From contig OX638369.1 of the NCBI GenBank assembly GCA_951812925.1, positions 26,554,533-26,618,532 of the forward strand: a stretch of 64,000 bases of DNA, given 5' to 3'. Below are positions 11,063 through 22,760 of the stretch, one piece after another (the stretch's first letter is position 1; each line of letters starts with the position of its first letter). Below the pieces are notes generated by a model that saw nothing but the letters and a program-made list of their open reading frames with translations, was not told the origin of the DNA and searched no databases. The translations under genes and the position numbers were made by a program. Source of the stretch: Calliopum simillimum. Its lineage: Eukaryota; Arthropoda; Insecta; Diptera; Lauxaniidae.

Positions 11063-13600
11063 TAAAAAAACAAATCGATTTTTTACAAATTTTTGTATTT
11101 TTTAGAAATCAATTTGTTTCGCCGAAACTAACAAACCAAACAAAAAATATTGTAAACATCGTTTATAGATAATTTAATTAGCTTTATTTGAACATACAAC
11201 ACGTTTCAGCATAAATATTGGATCTTGAGATATTTGTGTTTAAGTAAAACCATAGTTTTTTTTTTGTTTCAAAACACGAAAATTACTGATATCTCGAAAA
11301 CGACTTGAAAAAAAAAAAATAATGTGATTTTCGGAATCAGCAGCTAATTTTACATAGAAAATAGTGACACCTACAGTTAAAAATTTTTTTAATCATTTGT
11401 AAACTAGTGTTATTTTCAGTGTAAAATAGTTCCATGATACAGTTTAAGCAATTTTCTTAGTTATGTCTGATTTTTTCCCTTTTTTCGTTTTTGTGTTGCA
11501 TTTGGTCAACTCACTGGCTACTACAGCGCATGCGTAGGTTGTTGTACTCAAGTGCACGGCTTTGTTTTTGACCAACACTACAATTTTTCTTTTGTGATGC
11601 CATGAAAGCGTAGTTAGTAGTCAAGTACTCGTACGTACGTACATATACTCGTATCAATTTTAAATGCGTCAAAGTGAAAAATAAAACAAATAATAAATTT
11701 TATAAATTACTGTTGCACGTTTTACACATTATGCACATCAATTACATCAAGAGAAAATAAATATTAAAAAACAAATAATAAATTGTAGCTTAAAGTTTTG
11801 GGCTGAAAAACAAACAAAACTTGCCTACAATGCGTTAAAATGTCATATGATTTTTCTGAACTCTGAATAGTCAACAAAGTGCAAACTAAGACATGAAATT
11901 ATTTAATCAAACACATTAAATTAAGCGTGAACCATGCAATTGCATTATTTTTTTATTATTATTTCGAGCTCTCAATTGTAAGCAATTAATTTAAATGTTG
12001 TTGATGATGATGTTGATTTCGTCATGTTGTTAACATTGAAAATCACGTTTAGCGCGTAAAGTTCATTAGTCACATCAGGCGGCAAATGATATATGGATGT
12101 ATGTATGTATGCCCAAGCAGTACTTCACAACATACTCAACAATAGCAATGGAATGTTGTTGCTGTTGTGGTTTTTTTTCCCAAAATATTTGCCTGCCGGC
12201 AATTTTACGTCATTTTGTTTATTTACTGCAATTCATCTCATTTGCAGTAAAAACATAAAAAATTATTTATTTGCTCACTTTTGGCAGCAGCAGCAGCAAT
12301 ATATATGTTGTCAGCAGCAACTCCCAAATATAACAATGTTATAGGCAAAGAAACAAGTTTACTTTATGTTTTGAAAACTTTTTGTAGTTAACAACATTTC
12401 ACTTAAGAAGTAAGTAGTTGTTGTTGATATTGTTGCTGTTGCTGTTGCTTTTGTTGCCACTGTTTATTGGCAGCATATCACTGTCACTGTTGTCTGCGTA
12501 CTTGTGTGGTCAATTTTAATGGGCGTTGTAATATTTTTATTTTTTATTTTTCAGCGCTGCCAATTTGCGCTTTGGTTAACGCTGGCTATGTTAAGTCAAA
12601 AGTCAACAACAGCGAAACTCAGCTGACAACAATTGAAGAAGACATTTTGGCCACAATCATAGTTTTATGCGCATTTTACTACGGTTTTGTGGTTGTTGCC
12701 AGCGTAAGATTGTTGTCGCTTCTTCACAACTAATTATTTGGCAATAAATTTTGTTGTTTAACCATTTTACATTTGGCTTTATGAGATTTTATGACTAATT
12801 TTTATGACAACTGACATTTAATGGTTTTTATCTTTATTTTAGTGTCGACAAATAGTTTTTTTATTGCCAGTATGTATTGTGTGTAGCATGACGTTTAAAT
12901 CTTTTATTTGCCAATTAAAAATTATTAAAAATTAATTAATATTACTTTTAAATTCAAACAAGTTTTCATATTTTAGTGGCAAAGTATGAGGGAAAATTAT
13001 TAAATCTTTAAACCTTGAACTCTTCATGTATTCTTTAGCTCCTCTTAAAGTACAGGCTCTCCTGAAGATCATTCATAGAGCTAGCCATTGCCTTCAACTT
13101 TTCCTCTATTCACTTATCGTCGACTTCTTATTCCAGTAATAATTTTACAAAGTTTTTGAAACACTTTAATTGAATAACCAATTTCGAAAAGGTCGCATCT
13201 TCGAATTTTTTCGGTATTGACTTTTTCACGTTTTTTCCATCTACGCATATAGACACATGTGATGTGGAAGAATGTTACTCATATTGAGTCTCTAAGTGGG
13301 AGAAGAACCAATGTCCGTTTGAAATCAATTTTGAAAGGGGCACATCTATACTAAAGAGATGCCATTAATGATTTTTAGCTTTATGCGGCATTTTAAAATG
13401 GTCATAACTTTTTTAAGAAAAACCACACATGACCAAATCATAGCTTGTTTTGAAAACGAAGGAGGATAGTACATCCGCCATCTAAGGTTTTTTTTGCAAC
13501 TAGTGCTTATTTCGTGAATGGTAACACTTAGCTCATGTCTGATTTGTCAGATAATTAGTTTTATTCTTCCGCTAAACGAATATGGTTGCGTTTTTGCTTC
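11063..13600. other. No gene seen; microsatellites
   Basis: AT-rich sequence with CAG/CAA microsatellite tracts at 12284-12320 and a TTG/CTG tract at 12418-12458. Open frames at 12093-12733 are products of these repeats and show no domain. Nothing else is recognised. Confidence 0.5.
12284..12320. repeat. CAG/CAA microsatellite
   Basis: GGCAGCAGCAGCAGCAAT and nearby GTCAGCAGCAAC. A related TTG/CTG tract lies at 12418-12458. Confidence 0.85.
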
Positions 13601-13608
13601 GCTAAGTG

Positions 13609-13800
13609 GGCCTGCAAAGAGGCATAATTGGGCCATTTTTCTTCGAAAATGAGCAAGGAGTGGCCGTTACAGTCAATGGCGATCGTTATCGGGCCATGTT
13701 GAACGAATTTTTGTTCACAAAAATTGAATAGGAGGATATTGGCAACATTTGGTTTTAACAGGACGGCGCTACGTGCCACACAGCCGAAGCTACATTCAAA
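13609..13800 (+). pseudogene. Fragment of Tc1/mariner-superfamily DDE transposase
   Basis: The plus strand in one frame reads GLQRGIIGPFFFENEQG, then VAVTVNGDRYRAMLNEFLF, then, after a stop, EDIGNIWF, another stop and QDGATCHTAEATF. This is the central catalytic segment of a well-known insect transposase type: the Q-D-G-A-T-C-H-T-A block holds the second catalytic aspartate. Two stops interrupt about 60 codons. The C-terminal PPRSxDLTPxDFFLWG block is not found after the poly-A run at 13799, so the relic is short. Upstream (13561-13608) the frame is disturbed. An open frame on the opposite strand over the same bases is a shadow. Confidence 0.82.
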
Positions 13801-14147
13801 AAAAAAAAAAAGTTATATAAAAAAAAAAGGAGTTATTTGGCGGACCCTTTACTAAGCGATGCATTAAGTAGAAAAGAGTAAAACAATTCCGTACATTCTC
13901 TACATAGCCTCAAAAATCGTGTTTTTGAACTTTTAGGTAAGGATATCGCAAAAACTATAAGTGATAGAGCGATTCAGATTCAGATCAGTAGTTTTGTTTT
14001 GGTTTATTGTGTTTTTTTTTTTTTCAATTAAACCGTTTTTTGACCTCTTTTCAGAAAATAATCAATGAACCTATTTTAACCCATATAGGCCCGGTACCCG
14101 ATTCAGTGGAACCTTTTTTGTGAATTTTAGAACACAGGCTAATTTGA
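13801..14147. other. No gene seen
   Basis: AT-rich DNA with poly-A (13797-13812) and poly-T runs between the transposase fragment and the tandem blocks that follow. Confidence 0.5.
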
Positions 14148-14410
14148 GCCTAATCAAGAAAATTCCCTTGACATTTTTTGGATATCTCAAACGATTTTCG
14201 AGTTACGGTTGGGATAATTTTCTACCCCTTGGGCCAATACATATACTCAATTTAGAACAAAACTGGTTTTTGTAAAGTTTGGGCCTAATCAAGAAAAATC
14301 TGGTGGAGTTTTTTTGATATCTCAAACTATTTTCGATTAACGGTTGGGTTTTTTACCCTTTGGGCCAATACATATACTCAATTCGGAACAAAACTGGTTT
14401 TTGTAAACTT
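14148..14410. repeat. Tandem duplication, 131 bp period
   Basis: GGGCCAATACATATACTCAA occurs at 14231 and again at 14362, each followed by AACAAAACTGGTTTTTGTAAA and preceded by a GATATCTCAAAC...TTTTCGA block. The second copy has small deletions. A diverged inverted match lies at about 15628-15665 (CATTGGCCCTAGGGGTAGAA). Confidence 0.8.
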
Positions 14411-14499
14411 TTCGCAAGTTTATTTGAAAAAATTGTAAAGTTTCATTGATATGTTGTTTTAAATGTTGTTCTATGATCAATGAAACTCACTCACCTGAT

Positions 14500-15445
14500 A
14501 ACCACTCAGTTCAATTAGCGAACATTCATATTCCGGCGGCCAGTGACCATGCGATCAAGTAACTACATTGGGTCATTAGTATAAAAAGTCATTATTTTCA
14601 AAGATAAATTCTGGTTTTAGAAAGAAGAAACTACACTTAACCTATATATTATTTGAAACACTATTTTATGTTTTATATATCGCATTTGGCTTTATTGAAA
14701 TCTATTCATGGTCCTGTGGTCCACTTCCAGGTGACCAAGTGGCCATATTGGGTTCTTAGTATGAAAAGTCTTTATTTCCAAGGATAAAATTCTAGCTTTA
14801 GGAAAAAGAAACTATACGAAACTGATATATTCTTTCAAACACTGTTTTTCTAGAGATCCTATTTGGTTTCATGTTCCATTTGTCCATAGCCAGGTGACCA
14901 AGTCCCCATGTTAGGTTCTTAATATGAAAACTCTTTGTTTCCAAGGATAAAACCTTGTCATTAGGAAAAGAAACTGCACTAAATTAATATATATTGCTTC
15001 AAATACTGTTTTATGTTATATGAATCCCATTTGGTTTCATTGGAGTCCATTTATCTTTCAATGGTCCATGACCACGTAACCAAGTAGCCGTATTGGGTTC
15101 TTGGTATGGAAAGTCCATATTTTCAAGGACAAAATTCTGGCATAAGGAAAAAGAAACTGAACTAAACTGATACACTGTTTCAAACATTGTTTTATAGGAA
15201 TTCTCTCATGTTTCAGTGGTCCATGGCTAGGTCCAAATGGCCATATTGGGTTCTTGGAATGAAAAGTCCTTATTTTCAAGGACAAAATTCTGGCATTAGC
15301 AAAAAGAAACTACACTAAACTGATGCATTGTTACAACAACTGTTTAATATTCTACGTATCTGATATAGTTTCGTTGGAACCCATACATGTTCCTATAATA
15401 CATGACCAGGGCACCAAATGCCCATATTGTGTACTTCAAAGCAAA
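14500..15445. repeat. ~170 bp tandem array, 6 diverged monomers
   Basis: The landmark ATTGGGTTCTTAGTATGAAA recurs with changes near 14563, 14743, 14906, 15088, 15241 and 15422. Spacings are about 180, 163, 182, 153 and 181 bp, so monomers average roughly 170 bp and alternate long and short. Each monomer also has CAAGGATAAAATTCTGG-, GAAAAAGAAACTACACTAAA-, CAAACACTGTTTTATG- and GGTCCATGACCAGGTGACCA-like parts. Monomers are strongly diverged, so this is an old array. No coding function is seen. Confidence 0.85.
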
Positions 15446-17769
15446 ATGCTCAAAACACAGCTACTTTTCACTTTGAAACAATAATACCTCAAAATTGTGA
15501 CGTGATGTAACAAAATTGGTTACGGCATCGTTTTTAGCATGTCAAACAATTTTAGAATTCGGAATCAAGACATATATTGCTCACAAAATATGGCGACGCT
15601 TTCAAAAAATATCAAAGTTATCCAAAAAGTATATACACATTGGCCCTAGGGGTAGAAAAGTACCCCAGCAATTTCTACATCGGATATCTCAGACACGGCA
15701 ATCTCGATTTGAATTGTTTTTTCACATGCTGAAACTAACATGCTTTGCCAATATGAAACGAGCGCTGATGTTATCATCTTAAATGTTAAAATATTTTTAG
15801 TTTCTTTTTTTTCATAAATGGTCTCTTTGGAGATTTTTGGTTAATGTGAGGGGCGGTATGGGAGTGGTGAACCCGAGGTCATTGTGATACATAAATTATA
15901 GCCAACATTCCAAAAATCAGATATATCAACAAATAATTTTTAGAGTTTCTATTTTCATAGAATTCACTATTTTAGCTATTTTAGGTAGAAAACTACCCTT
16001 CTGGGACAATATGTGTTAATGAAAGTTGCCACGGAATTTGGACAAAAGCTGTCAACCAAGGGTCGTATAGTTGAAATTTTTGAGATGACCACTTAATAGG
16101 ATTCCATTCTTGTTATTGATTGGCTGATTGGGTTTGTTTACTGCCATTTTACTCTGATTTCGGACACTTTTTGGGCTTTGACTGTGCAGTCAATTGACGT
16201 TTGGCTTTCTTGTAGAAGCTATTTATTTCCTTGTGAATGCCATTTTATCTCTAACCTTTGGCTAGTCGTTAATATCTCTAGTTTTTCCACTACTCTCTTC
16301 TATTCTGCAGCTTTTCTGGTCTTCGTTGCTAATCCAGGTTTTTTTATTCATGGTGTAAAGTTAATTATGGCTTCTTATAGATGTTCTTAGATTCATTAAA
16401 TGAAAATTTGTTGTTCGTTGCGCTAGGTTGGACTTCATTACTCAAATTTTTGATTAGCAAAACTTAAAAGATATAATCAGAAGAAACTTATTTTGGCAGT
16501 TACAGAATGGAATATTCCTCAAATGCTTAACATTTACTATACCAAAGTATGAAACTCAAATCAATTAAATGCATACCGTAGAACTTACAACAACTTTGTT
16601 AAATTTTATTTTTATTACAATCGTTACAAACAAAAAACAAATGTTTAAGTAATTAATTAATCAAAATCATATGAAGAAGAAAAAAAAAAAGCCAAGTCAG
16701 CGCGAAAAAAACAGATGACTGAGGATGCTAATGTACATGAATTAATGAAACACTCTGCTGTTGGCTGACGGCTATGAAAACAAGAAAAACGACACTAAAT
16801 ATCTGGCTTTAAACAGGTACTCACTCACCTGCACGAGTGTATCTTGATGAGCATATATATTGCGCGCCCATAATTGAACAAATGTACGCGGTTTTTTTTT
16901 GTCTTGCATTTTGGTCAATTTAAGACAAGTTTACAAGGTCGTTTGCTTTGCTGATGGTTAATTTCTCAGGCCTTTTTGTCGGTGTATGATCAAATTGGCA
17001 TGGCATCACCGATTAATTTTTTGTTGTAATTTTTCAATTTATCTTTAAGTTTTTATAATACTAATTTGTTTTCTTAGTTTATTTTGATATGGCTTTTTTT
17101 CGAGCTAAGGGCTTAGCAAAGGTTTGACATTTTAAACTTTAATATGATGGTGTCTTTTTGTTAGCCCTAAAAGCATAATTTTTTGAATTATTGAAAGCAA
17201 TTCATTTTAATATACAATATTTGACTATGACCTAATGGAGAAATGCCGCATACCCTGAGGCTGAGAATAAATTTTGTTTTTGTTGTTTTGTAAGTTGAAC
17301 CTTAGCATCAAGGTTTTAAAGTTTCATTCAAAAATATAATGGCATAGAATTTATGTTTTGTAAAGTCTGTACTACTAAGCAACTTTTAGTCTGAAAGCTA
17401 AAGCCTGCAATAAATCAATGTACTTTAGACTAAAAGTATGTTGCTAAAACCATTCAGACATGACATCATGACATAAATGATATTGAAAACGCCTAAGCAG
17501 CATTACAACCGTGAAAATTTGCTTTTATTTGATGCGAATATGAAATTGGTTTTGTTACTTGGTTGTGTGACGCGTCAAGCTTCCACTAATCAACTAACTA
17601 CAAGTGTTAAAATATTGAAAATTTGGTGACGTCACATTGTTTTATATGCCGAATTATGGCTTAAATACAACCAGAAGCCCATATCAAACGGGATCAAGCT
17701 GTATAATCGTATTCTTCGGAACCCACTCAATGAAGTTTTCAACAAAGATCTTGAGTAGAAGCTCCAAGA
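15446..17769. other. No gene seen; scattered repeat fragments
   Basis: 15628-15665 is an inverted, diverged match to the block at 14225-14255, and 15985-16020 (AAAACTACCCTTCTGGGACA) is a weak direct match. The ~170 bp array therefore sits between inverted relatives. Open frames at 15516-15782 and 16178-16390 show no domain. The remainder is AT-rich. Confidence 0.45.
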
Positions 17770-18370
17770 AATTTGAAATTTTCTGAGATTGAAATTAAAG
17801 AATCGGGAAAGTCATTAAAAGAAGTAGTAGTAAAGAAACTGTCCATTGTCATTTCATGCAAAAAGCTGGTATATTTCCAAAATTTCATTAGGCATTTTAA
17901 AAAATCGCATGACTTTTTATATAAAATCTCATGATATGGTAATTAAATTTTAAATCTTCTTAGATGGTAATTTTAGAATAGGGAAAGTCATAGAGATGTG
18001 GTCATTTCAAGATATAAGCTGGTACATCTGAAAAATTTCATTAGACATTTTTAAAAATCGTTTTATCATCATTTTATGTAAAATCTCATAATTTTTTTGG
18101 AAATTTAATAATCGGGAAAGTCATCAAGAGAATTAGTAGTAAGGAAAATGTGCATTGTCATTTCATGCAAAAAGTTGCATTATCTGTAAACTTTCGTTAG
18201 GCATTTTTAAAATTCGCATGACATTTTTTATAAAATCTTGTGTTATGCTACTTAAATTTGAAATCTTCTAAGATGGAAATTTTAAAATCGGAAAAGTCAT
18301 GAAGAGAATTGGACATTTCAAGAAATAAGCTGGTACATCTGAAAAATTTCATGAGGCAATTTCAAAAATT
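17770..18370. repeat. ~307 bp tandem duplication rich in CATGA motifs
   Basis: Paired landmarks repeat about 306-310 bp apart. GGGAAAGTCATTAAAAGAAG near 17808 matches GGGAAAGTCATCAAGAGAAT near 18114. GGGAAAGTCATAGAGATG near 17981 matches GAAAAGTCATGAAGAGAAT near 18291. CATTGTCATTTCATGCAAAA follows the first of each pair. The two halves of each long unit are themselves related, so the unit is a dimer of ~150 bp. Confidence 0.75.
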
Positions 18371-18807
18371 GCATGACATTTTTGTAAAATCTAACAATAA
18401 ATTTCTTAAATATCATAAGCTTTTTCATATCGATTTTTTTATACTAAGAAATAACATTCGAGAATTTCTTCAATTAAAAATTACAATTTTAATGTCATGC
18501 TATTTTACAAAAATCTTATGCAACATTTTTTAAAAATTTCTTGAAATATGAGCAATATTAGATTATTTTTTTTAAAAAATTTTATGAGCCATTTTCCAAA
18601 ATAACCTCTTATGTTAACTCTCATGATAGTTTTCTTGAATTGCAAAACTGAGAATATCTTGTGAGAATTTTTTTTTTTACTGAGAAATAAATTTTGAAAA
18701 TTTCTAAGCTCAAAATAATTTAAAAATTTAAATTTTAATCATTTTCTTGAAAAAAATTATGGTATTTTAATAAAATTTAATATCTTTTAAATTAATTTTT
18801 TAATCCT
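18371..18807. other. No gene seen; decayed continuation of the CATGA-rich repeats
   Basis: AT-rich sequence with isolated CATGA-type motifs. Individual repeat units can no longer be delimited. Confidence 0.4.
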
Positions 18808-19472
18808 TGAAAATTGATTTTTTAATTGTTTTGTCTTTCGCCACAAAGACTCATCAGACTATTTTTGTTGTAATTATAATTATGTTTATTTCACTAAATT
18901 AATTATAATTGAAAAATTGCAAGTTTGAAAACTTTTGTGTTTGGTTTGGGCGGGAGTCGAACCAAGGACCTCCAGGTTGGTAGCAGAAGCCGTTGCCACT
19001 GCACCAGCCTTGCCCGGCTGCGAAGCCGACTTTTGCCAGTTTTGTTTGTGTGTTAATACGTATTGATATATCATAATTGTTGTTTGTGTTATTTATTGAT
19101 ATTTGGTGTAGCTGTTCCTTTGTAACAGATTCAATACCGATTGCAGGTGTTATCACCTTATCAGGGTGTGTTCTCCCAAATAACTTTAAGAATTTTTAAG
19201 TGTGTTACTTAATGACATTTATATATTGAAAATTGATTTTTTAATTGAACTTTCAGTCATATATTTGCAAAGATCGATTTACATATAAATCTATCAATGC
19301 ATTTTCTAACACATAATTATGACAAATCAAGGAACGGATTAAAAACACGGCTATAGTGACATATGTTTCGCCTTTCGCTACAAAGACAAAGAAAATGTAT
19401 TGATAGATTTATATGTATTGTAAATCGATTTTTGCAAATATATGACTAAAAGTTCAATTAAAAAATCAATTC
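18808..19472. mobile_element. Rearranged inverted-repeat element with tRNA-like box (family C, copy 1)
   Basis: Outer ends TGAAAATTGATTTTTTAATT (18808) and CAATTAAAAAATCAATTC (ending 19472) are inverted and match the ends of the complete relative at 27212-27887. Shared blocks are TGCAAAGATCGATTTACATA, CAAGGAACGGATTAAAAACA, CTTTCGCCACAAAGACTCAT and the tRNA-like segment. Here the blocks are rearranged: most of the left arm is deleted, and about 150 bp absent from the other copy (19050-19186) is inserted before a second, complete outer end at 19234. No transposase is encoded. Confidence 0.75.
18943..19020 (-). other. tRNA-like sequence (Pol III A and B boxes) inside family C
   Basis: On the minus strand GGCTGGTGCAGTGGCAACG fits an A box (consensus TRGCNNAGYNGG) and, 34 nt later, GGTTCGACTCC is a perfect B box (GGTTCRANTCC). 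The segment has tRNA-like length, about 70 nt, but the T-stem does not pair properly and no clean acceptor stem forms. It is a tRNA-derived promoter module like a SINE head rather than a working tRNA gene. Confidence 0.7.
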
Positions 19473-20160
19473 TTAAATTTTTAAAAAAATTTCATGAGAC
19501 TTTAGATAAATGTCATGGGATTTTAATCTGCTGCATTTGCAGAAAATTCGCATGCTATTTTAGAAAAATCTCATGAGACATTTTACAAAATCTTATGAAA
19601 TCAACTGTGGCCCCCAACATTTAAGTACTACGTAAGAAATCGTTTTTAGTGGGAGAGAATTAAAGATTTTCTTTTATATTCTTATAAAGTAGGGGATTAA
19701 CCGCTAAAAATCTAACATAAGACAAAATATTGATTTGAAGTGCTAAAGGATTTTCTCAATTTCATTGATATCTCAATGATTATGGCTTTTATTTTATATA
19801 ATATTTTTTTTAAATTTCAAATCACATATATATTCTTTAACCGTAAGAGAGCTTTTTATAGAAGGGAATAAAATTTTAAAAATTCTGGCCCAAATAATTA
19901 AAAAACTAATATCTTAATCATTTGCTTGAAAATAATTATGGCATTTTAATAAAATCTCATCTCTTAAAAATTCCTTTTTTGAACTCTTAAAGTTTTAAAG
20001 TAATCTCATGAGATTTAAGATAAATGTCACGTTATTTTAGCAGAATTTGCAGAAAAATCGCATGCTATTTTTGAAAAAATTTTTGAAAATCTCGTGAATT
20101 TAACTGGTATTTCGGAAAAAACTCATGAGGCATTTGAAAAAATTTTATTGGCATTCTAAC
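19473..20160. repeat. Diverged CATGAGA-rich repeats
   Basis: A ~90 bp block with TCATGAG, TTTAGATAAATGTCA, TTTGCAGAAAA and CGCATGCTATTTT occurs at about 19490-19580 and again at about 20010-20085, some 515 bp apart. Short TCATGAGA/TCGCATGA motifs are scattered between. It is the same compositional family as 17770-18370, 22131-22760 and 26161-26640. Confidence 0.6.
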
Positions 20161-22130
20161 CGGATATGCGTATCGCTTATGACATTACTTACCTATATTT
20201 TGAAAACATATAAGCTAAAAGTTTTTTTTTTATTCTTTTCAGGTAAAAATCTTTTTATGGCACTCAAATATCTTAAAGTGTGAGTATGTTAAAAATCATA
20301 AAATATTTGCAAAAATAACAACAATCATTTAATTAACACATACAAAATGGTATAAGCCATATAGAACCGCGAAAAATTTAGCACGCTAAAAATATTAAGG
20401 AAAATTTACAAAAAAATATTAATGAACAACAACAAAAACTCAATGTTGTGCTGTACCACATTCCACAAAAAGAATCGAACAGAAAATCTAGAAACAAATA
20501 ACTTGTAGCTTACAAAGTCTGTCTAGCAATTCAGAAGTTGCAAAAAAAGTAGCAGCTCATTAGTAGCAACATTGCAAGAGTAACAAAAAAACAGCAGAAA
20601 AAAACCACAAATGTGTATATGTCAAACTTTAAGGCAAATGTTGCATGTCATTTTTTAACCGCAAGAGATGGAAACACCACAATATCACATGAACAAAAAA
20701 AAATGTGACATTTTTATGCAACAGCAACAAAGAATGTGTCAAATGCTAAATTAACAACAACAACAGTTAGTTGCTGCTGCTGTATTGCCAAATGAATATT
20801 TACGATAACATTAATACACATTCATACAAAAATGCGAAGCACGAGACTCAAAACAAAAACAACACACAAATGACAATAAAAAAATCTGTAATGACAGAAA
20901 AAAACCAAAACAATTCAAGTCACAGCTGACAGCTACTCCATAGAAAACAAAAAGCTTTTAACACATGTTGACAGTTGAGGGAGAACTCTTAATGCAGTTT
21001 GTGTTTTTTTTTGCTGCTTTCCTAACTAGCGAGACATTAAAAATAGCACAACACAAACACAAAAAATCTATCTAAAATTATTGTCACATTTTTAATTGCT
21101 TTGATTTTGTATTGCCATTAGCATTAATAATGACGTTACAATGACAGCTGCACACTGTGACAGTTAAGGCAGAAACAATCGCTCAAATGGAGTTTTTTTT
21201 GGTTACTGTTAAATGTGGCAGTAACTTCGCTGCCACCAACCGAAAGTGGAAAAAATGCGTAAACATGTTTTGGGATTTTTGTGCCGATTGCAACACTGCT
21301 GCTGATATCGTTTAATTTGACACATTTGTGGCAGTTTTTAGCGCATTCAGTTGTCAGTTTGAAATGCCTCTGTTTGTGGTTGAGATTCATTTTGGTACAT
21401 TATAATGAGAGTCTTTTTAAAGTAATCAAAAATTGGCAAAAATGCTCAATTCTGAGATTTCGAAAATTTTGTACAGTTTGTAAATTGTTTTTGGCAACCT
21501 AAAAAAACTGAACAGCTGCTTCAAGTTATGACAAAAATATGTAATAGGAATTTCTTTGGGATTTTTGCTATAATCTCTTATATGAGAAAAAACTTTCATA
21601 TATCGTCACTTCAATACTAAGACTCCTAAATTATCATTCATGGGATATTTTCCATGCTTTTGTGCACAATCTTCTCCAACCAGAGTTCTCTAAAGTGGCA
21701 CCAATGCAAAATTATAAGTAAAAAACAAATAAAGAAAAGTCAAAAATCAGTGCAATTTCAAGTTTTTAAAAACCTTAAAATTGATTTATCTCAAAACAAA
21801 AATATAGGAGTTACCTAGTTGTAGTATTTCGAGATTTTTACATTATATATCATTTTTCTGTAAAAGAAACTGCTTTCTATTATCAAACTGCTTTCTATTC
21901 TTTCTTATTGTTAGTCCTATCTCTGTATAGAATATCATTAACATCGGTGCAGTGCTTTAACATTGGCAACGTACTTTTTGATAAGGGGCGTGCGCCAATC
22001 TTTTAAAGTGTCATGGGATTATTTATTAAATAACTGAATCTAATTGTACTTGAATAAATCACTTAAAATTTTCAATTTCAATTTCGGTAGCAGTACAAAA
22101 ATATAAGTATATGCTACATATCTCGGGATT
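20161..22130. other. No gene seen; CAA/CTG tracts
   Basis: AT-rich with CAA-rich stretches (20420-20440, 20752-20765) and GTTGCTGCTGCTG near 20770. Open frames at 21136-21502 lie on opposite strands of the same DNA with no domain. No transposon ends were found. Confidence 0.5.
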
Positions 22131-22760
22131 TTATGTCAAATCGCATGATATTTTACAAATGATATTCAAATTCAATAATGTAAAATGAATCTTTTTAAGC
22201 AAATTCTTTGAAAATTGCATGAGGTAAAGATGTCATGAGATAAAAAATCGCATGAGATAAAAATTCGCATGAGATAAAAAATTGCATGAGGTTAAAATAA
22301 TTTTGATTCATATAAAAATTTAGATTTTTCTTTTCTCAAATCGCATTCAATTTTTCATCCACTTAATTATGAATTTTTTTATATTACAAAATTTAGTATG
22401 AGTATTTTTAAGCAAATTCTTAGAAAATTGCATGAGATAAAAATCTAATGAGATATAAAATTGCATGAGATAAAAAATCAAATGAGATAAAAAAAATCAG
22501 ATGTGATAAAAACAGCATGGAATTGAAATAATTTTGATATATGTATTTATATAAAAATTTTTGAATTTTTTTAAATCACATGCAATTTTTCTTCTATAAA
22601 AGATAAAAAAATCGCATGGGGTAAAAAATCGCATGAAATAACAAATTGCATAGACAAAAAATCGCATTAGATTAAATAAATTTGATTTATAAAAAATTTG
22701 GTTTTTTTTTTTCTCAAATCGCATTTAATTTTTCATCCTTTAAACTATGAAATTTTTTAT
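22131..22760. repeat. TCGCATGAGATAAAAA short tandem array in a higher-order repeat
   Basis: Runs of a ~16-17 bp motif (ATCGCATGAGATAAAAA and variants TTGCATGAG, TCGCATGGGG) cluster at 22215-22300, 22428-22515 and 22605-22680. They are set in a larger repeat marked by TTTTTAAGCAAATTCTT (about 22192, 22407) and TCAAATCGCATTCAATTTTT (about 22337, 22713). About three higher-order copies are seen. It is not coding. Confidence 0.8.

Noticed and set aside
18943..19020. A functional tRNA gene on the minus strand.
   Set aside because: A and B boxes are good, but the T-stem and acceptor stem do not pair, and the sequence lies within a repeated element.
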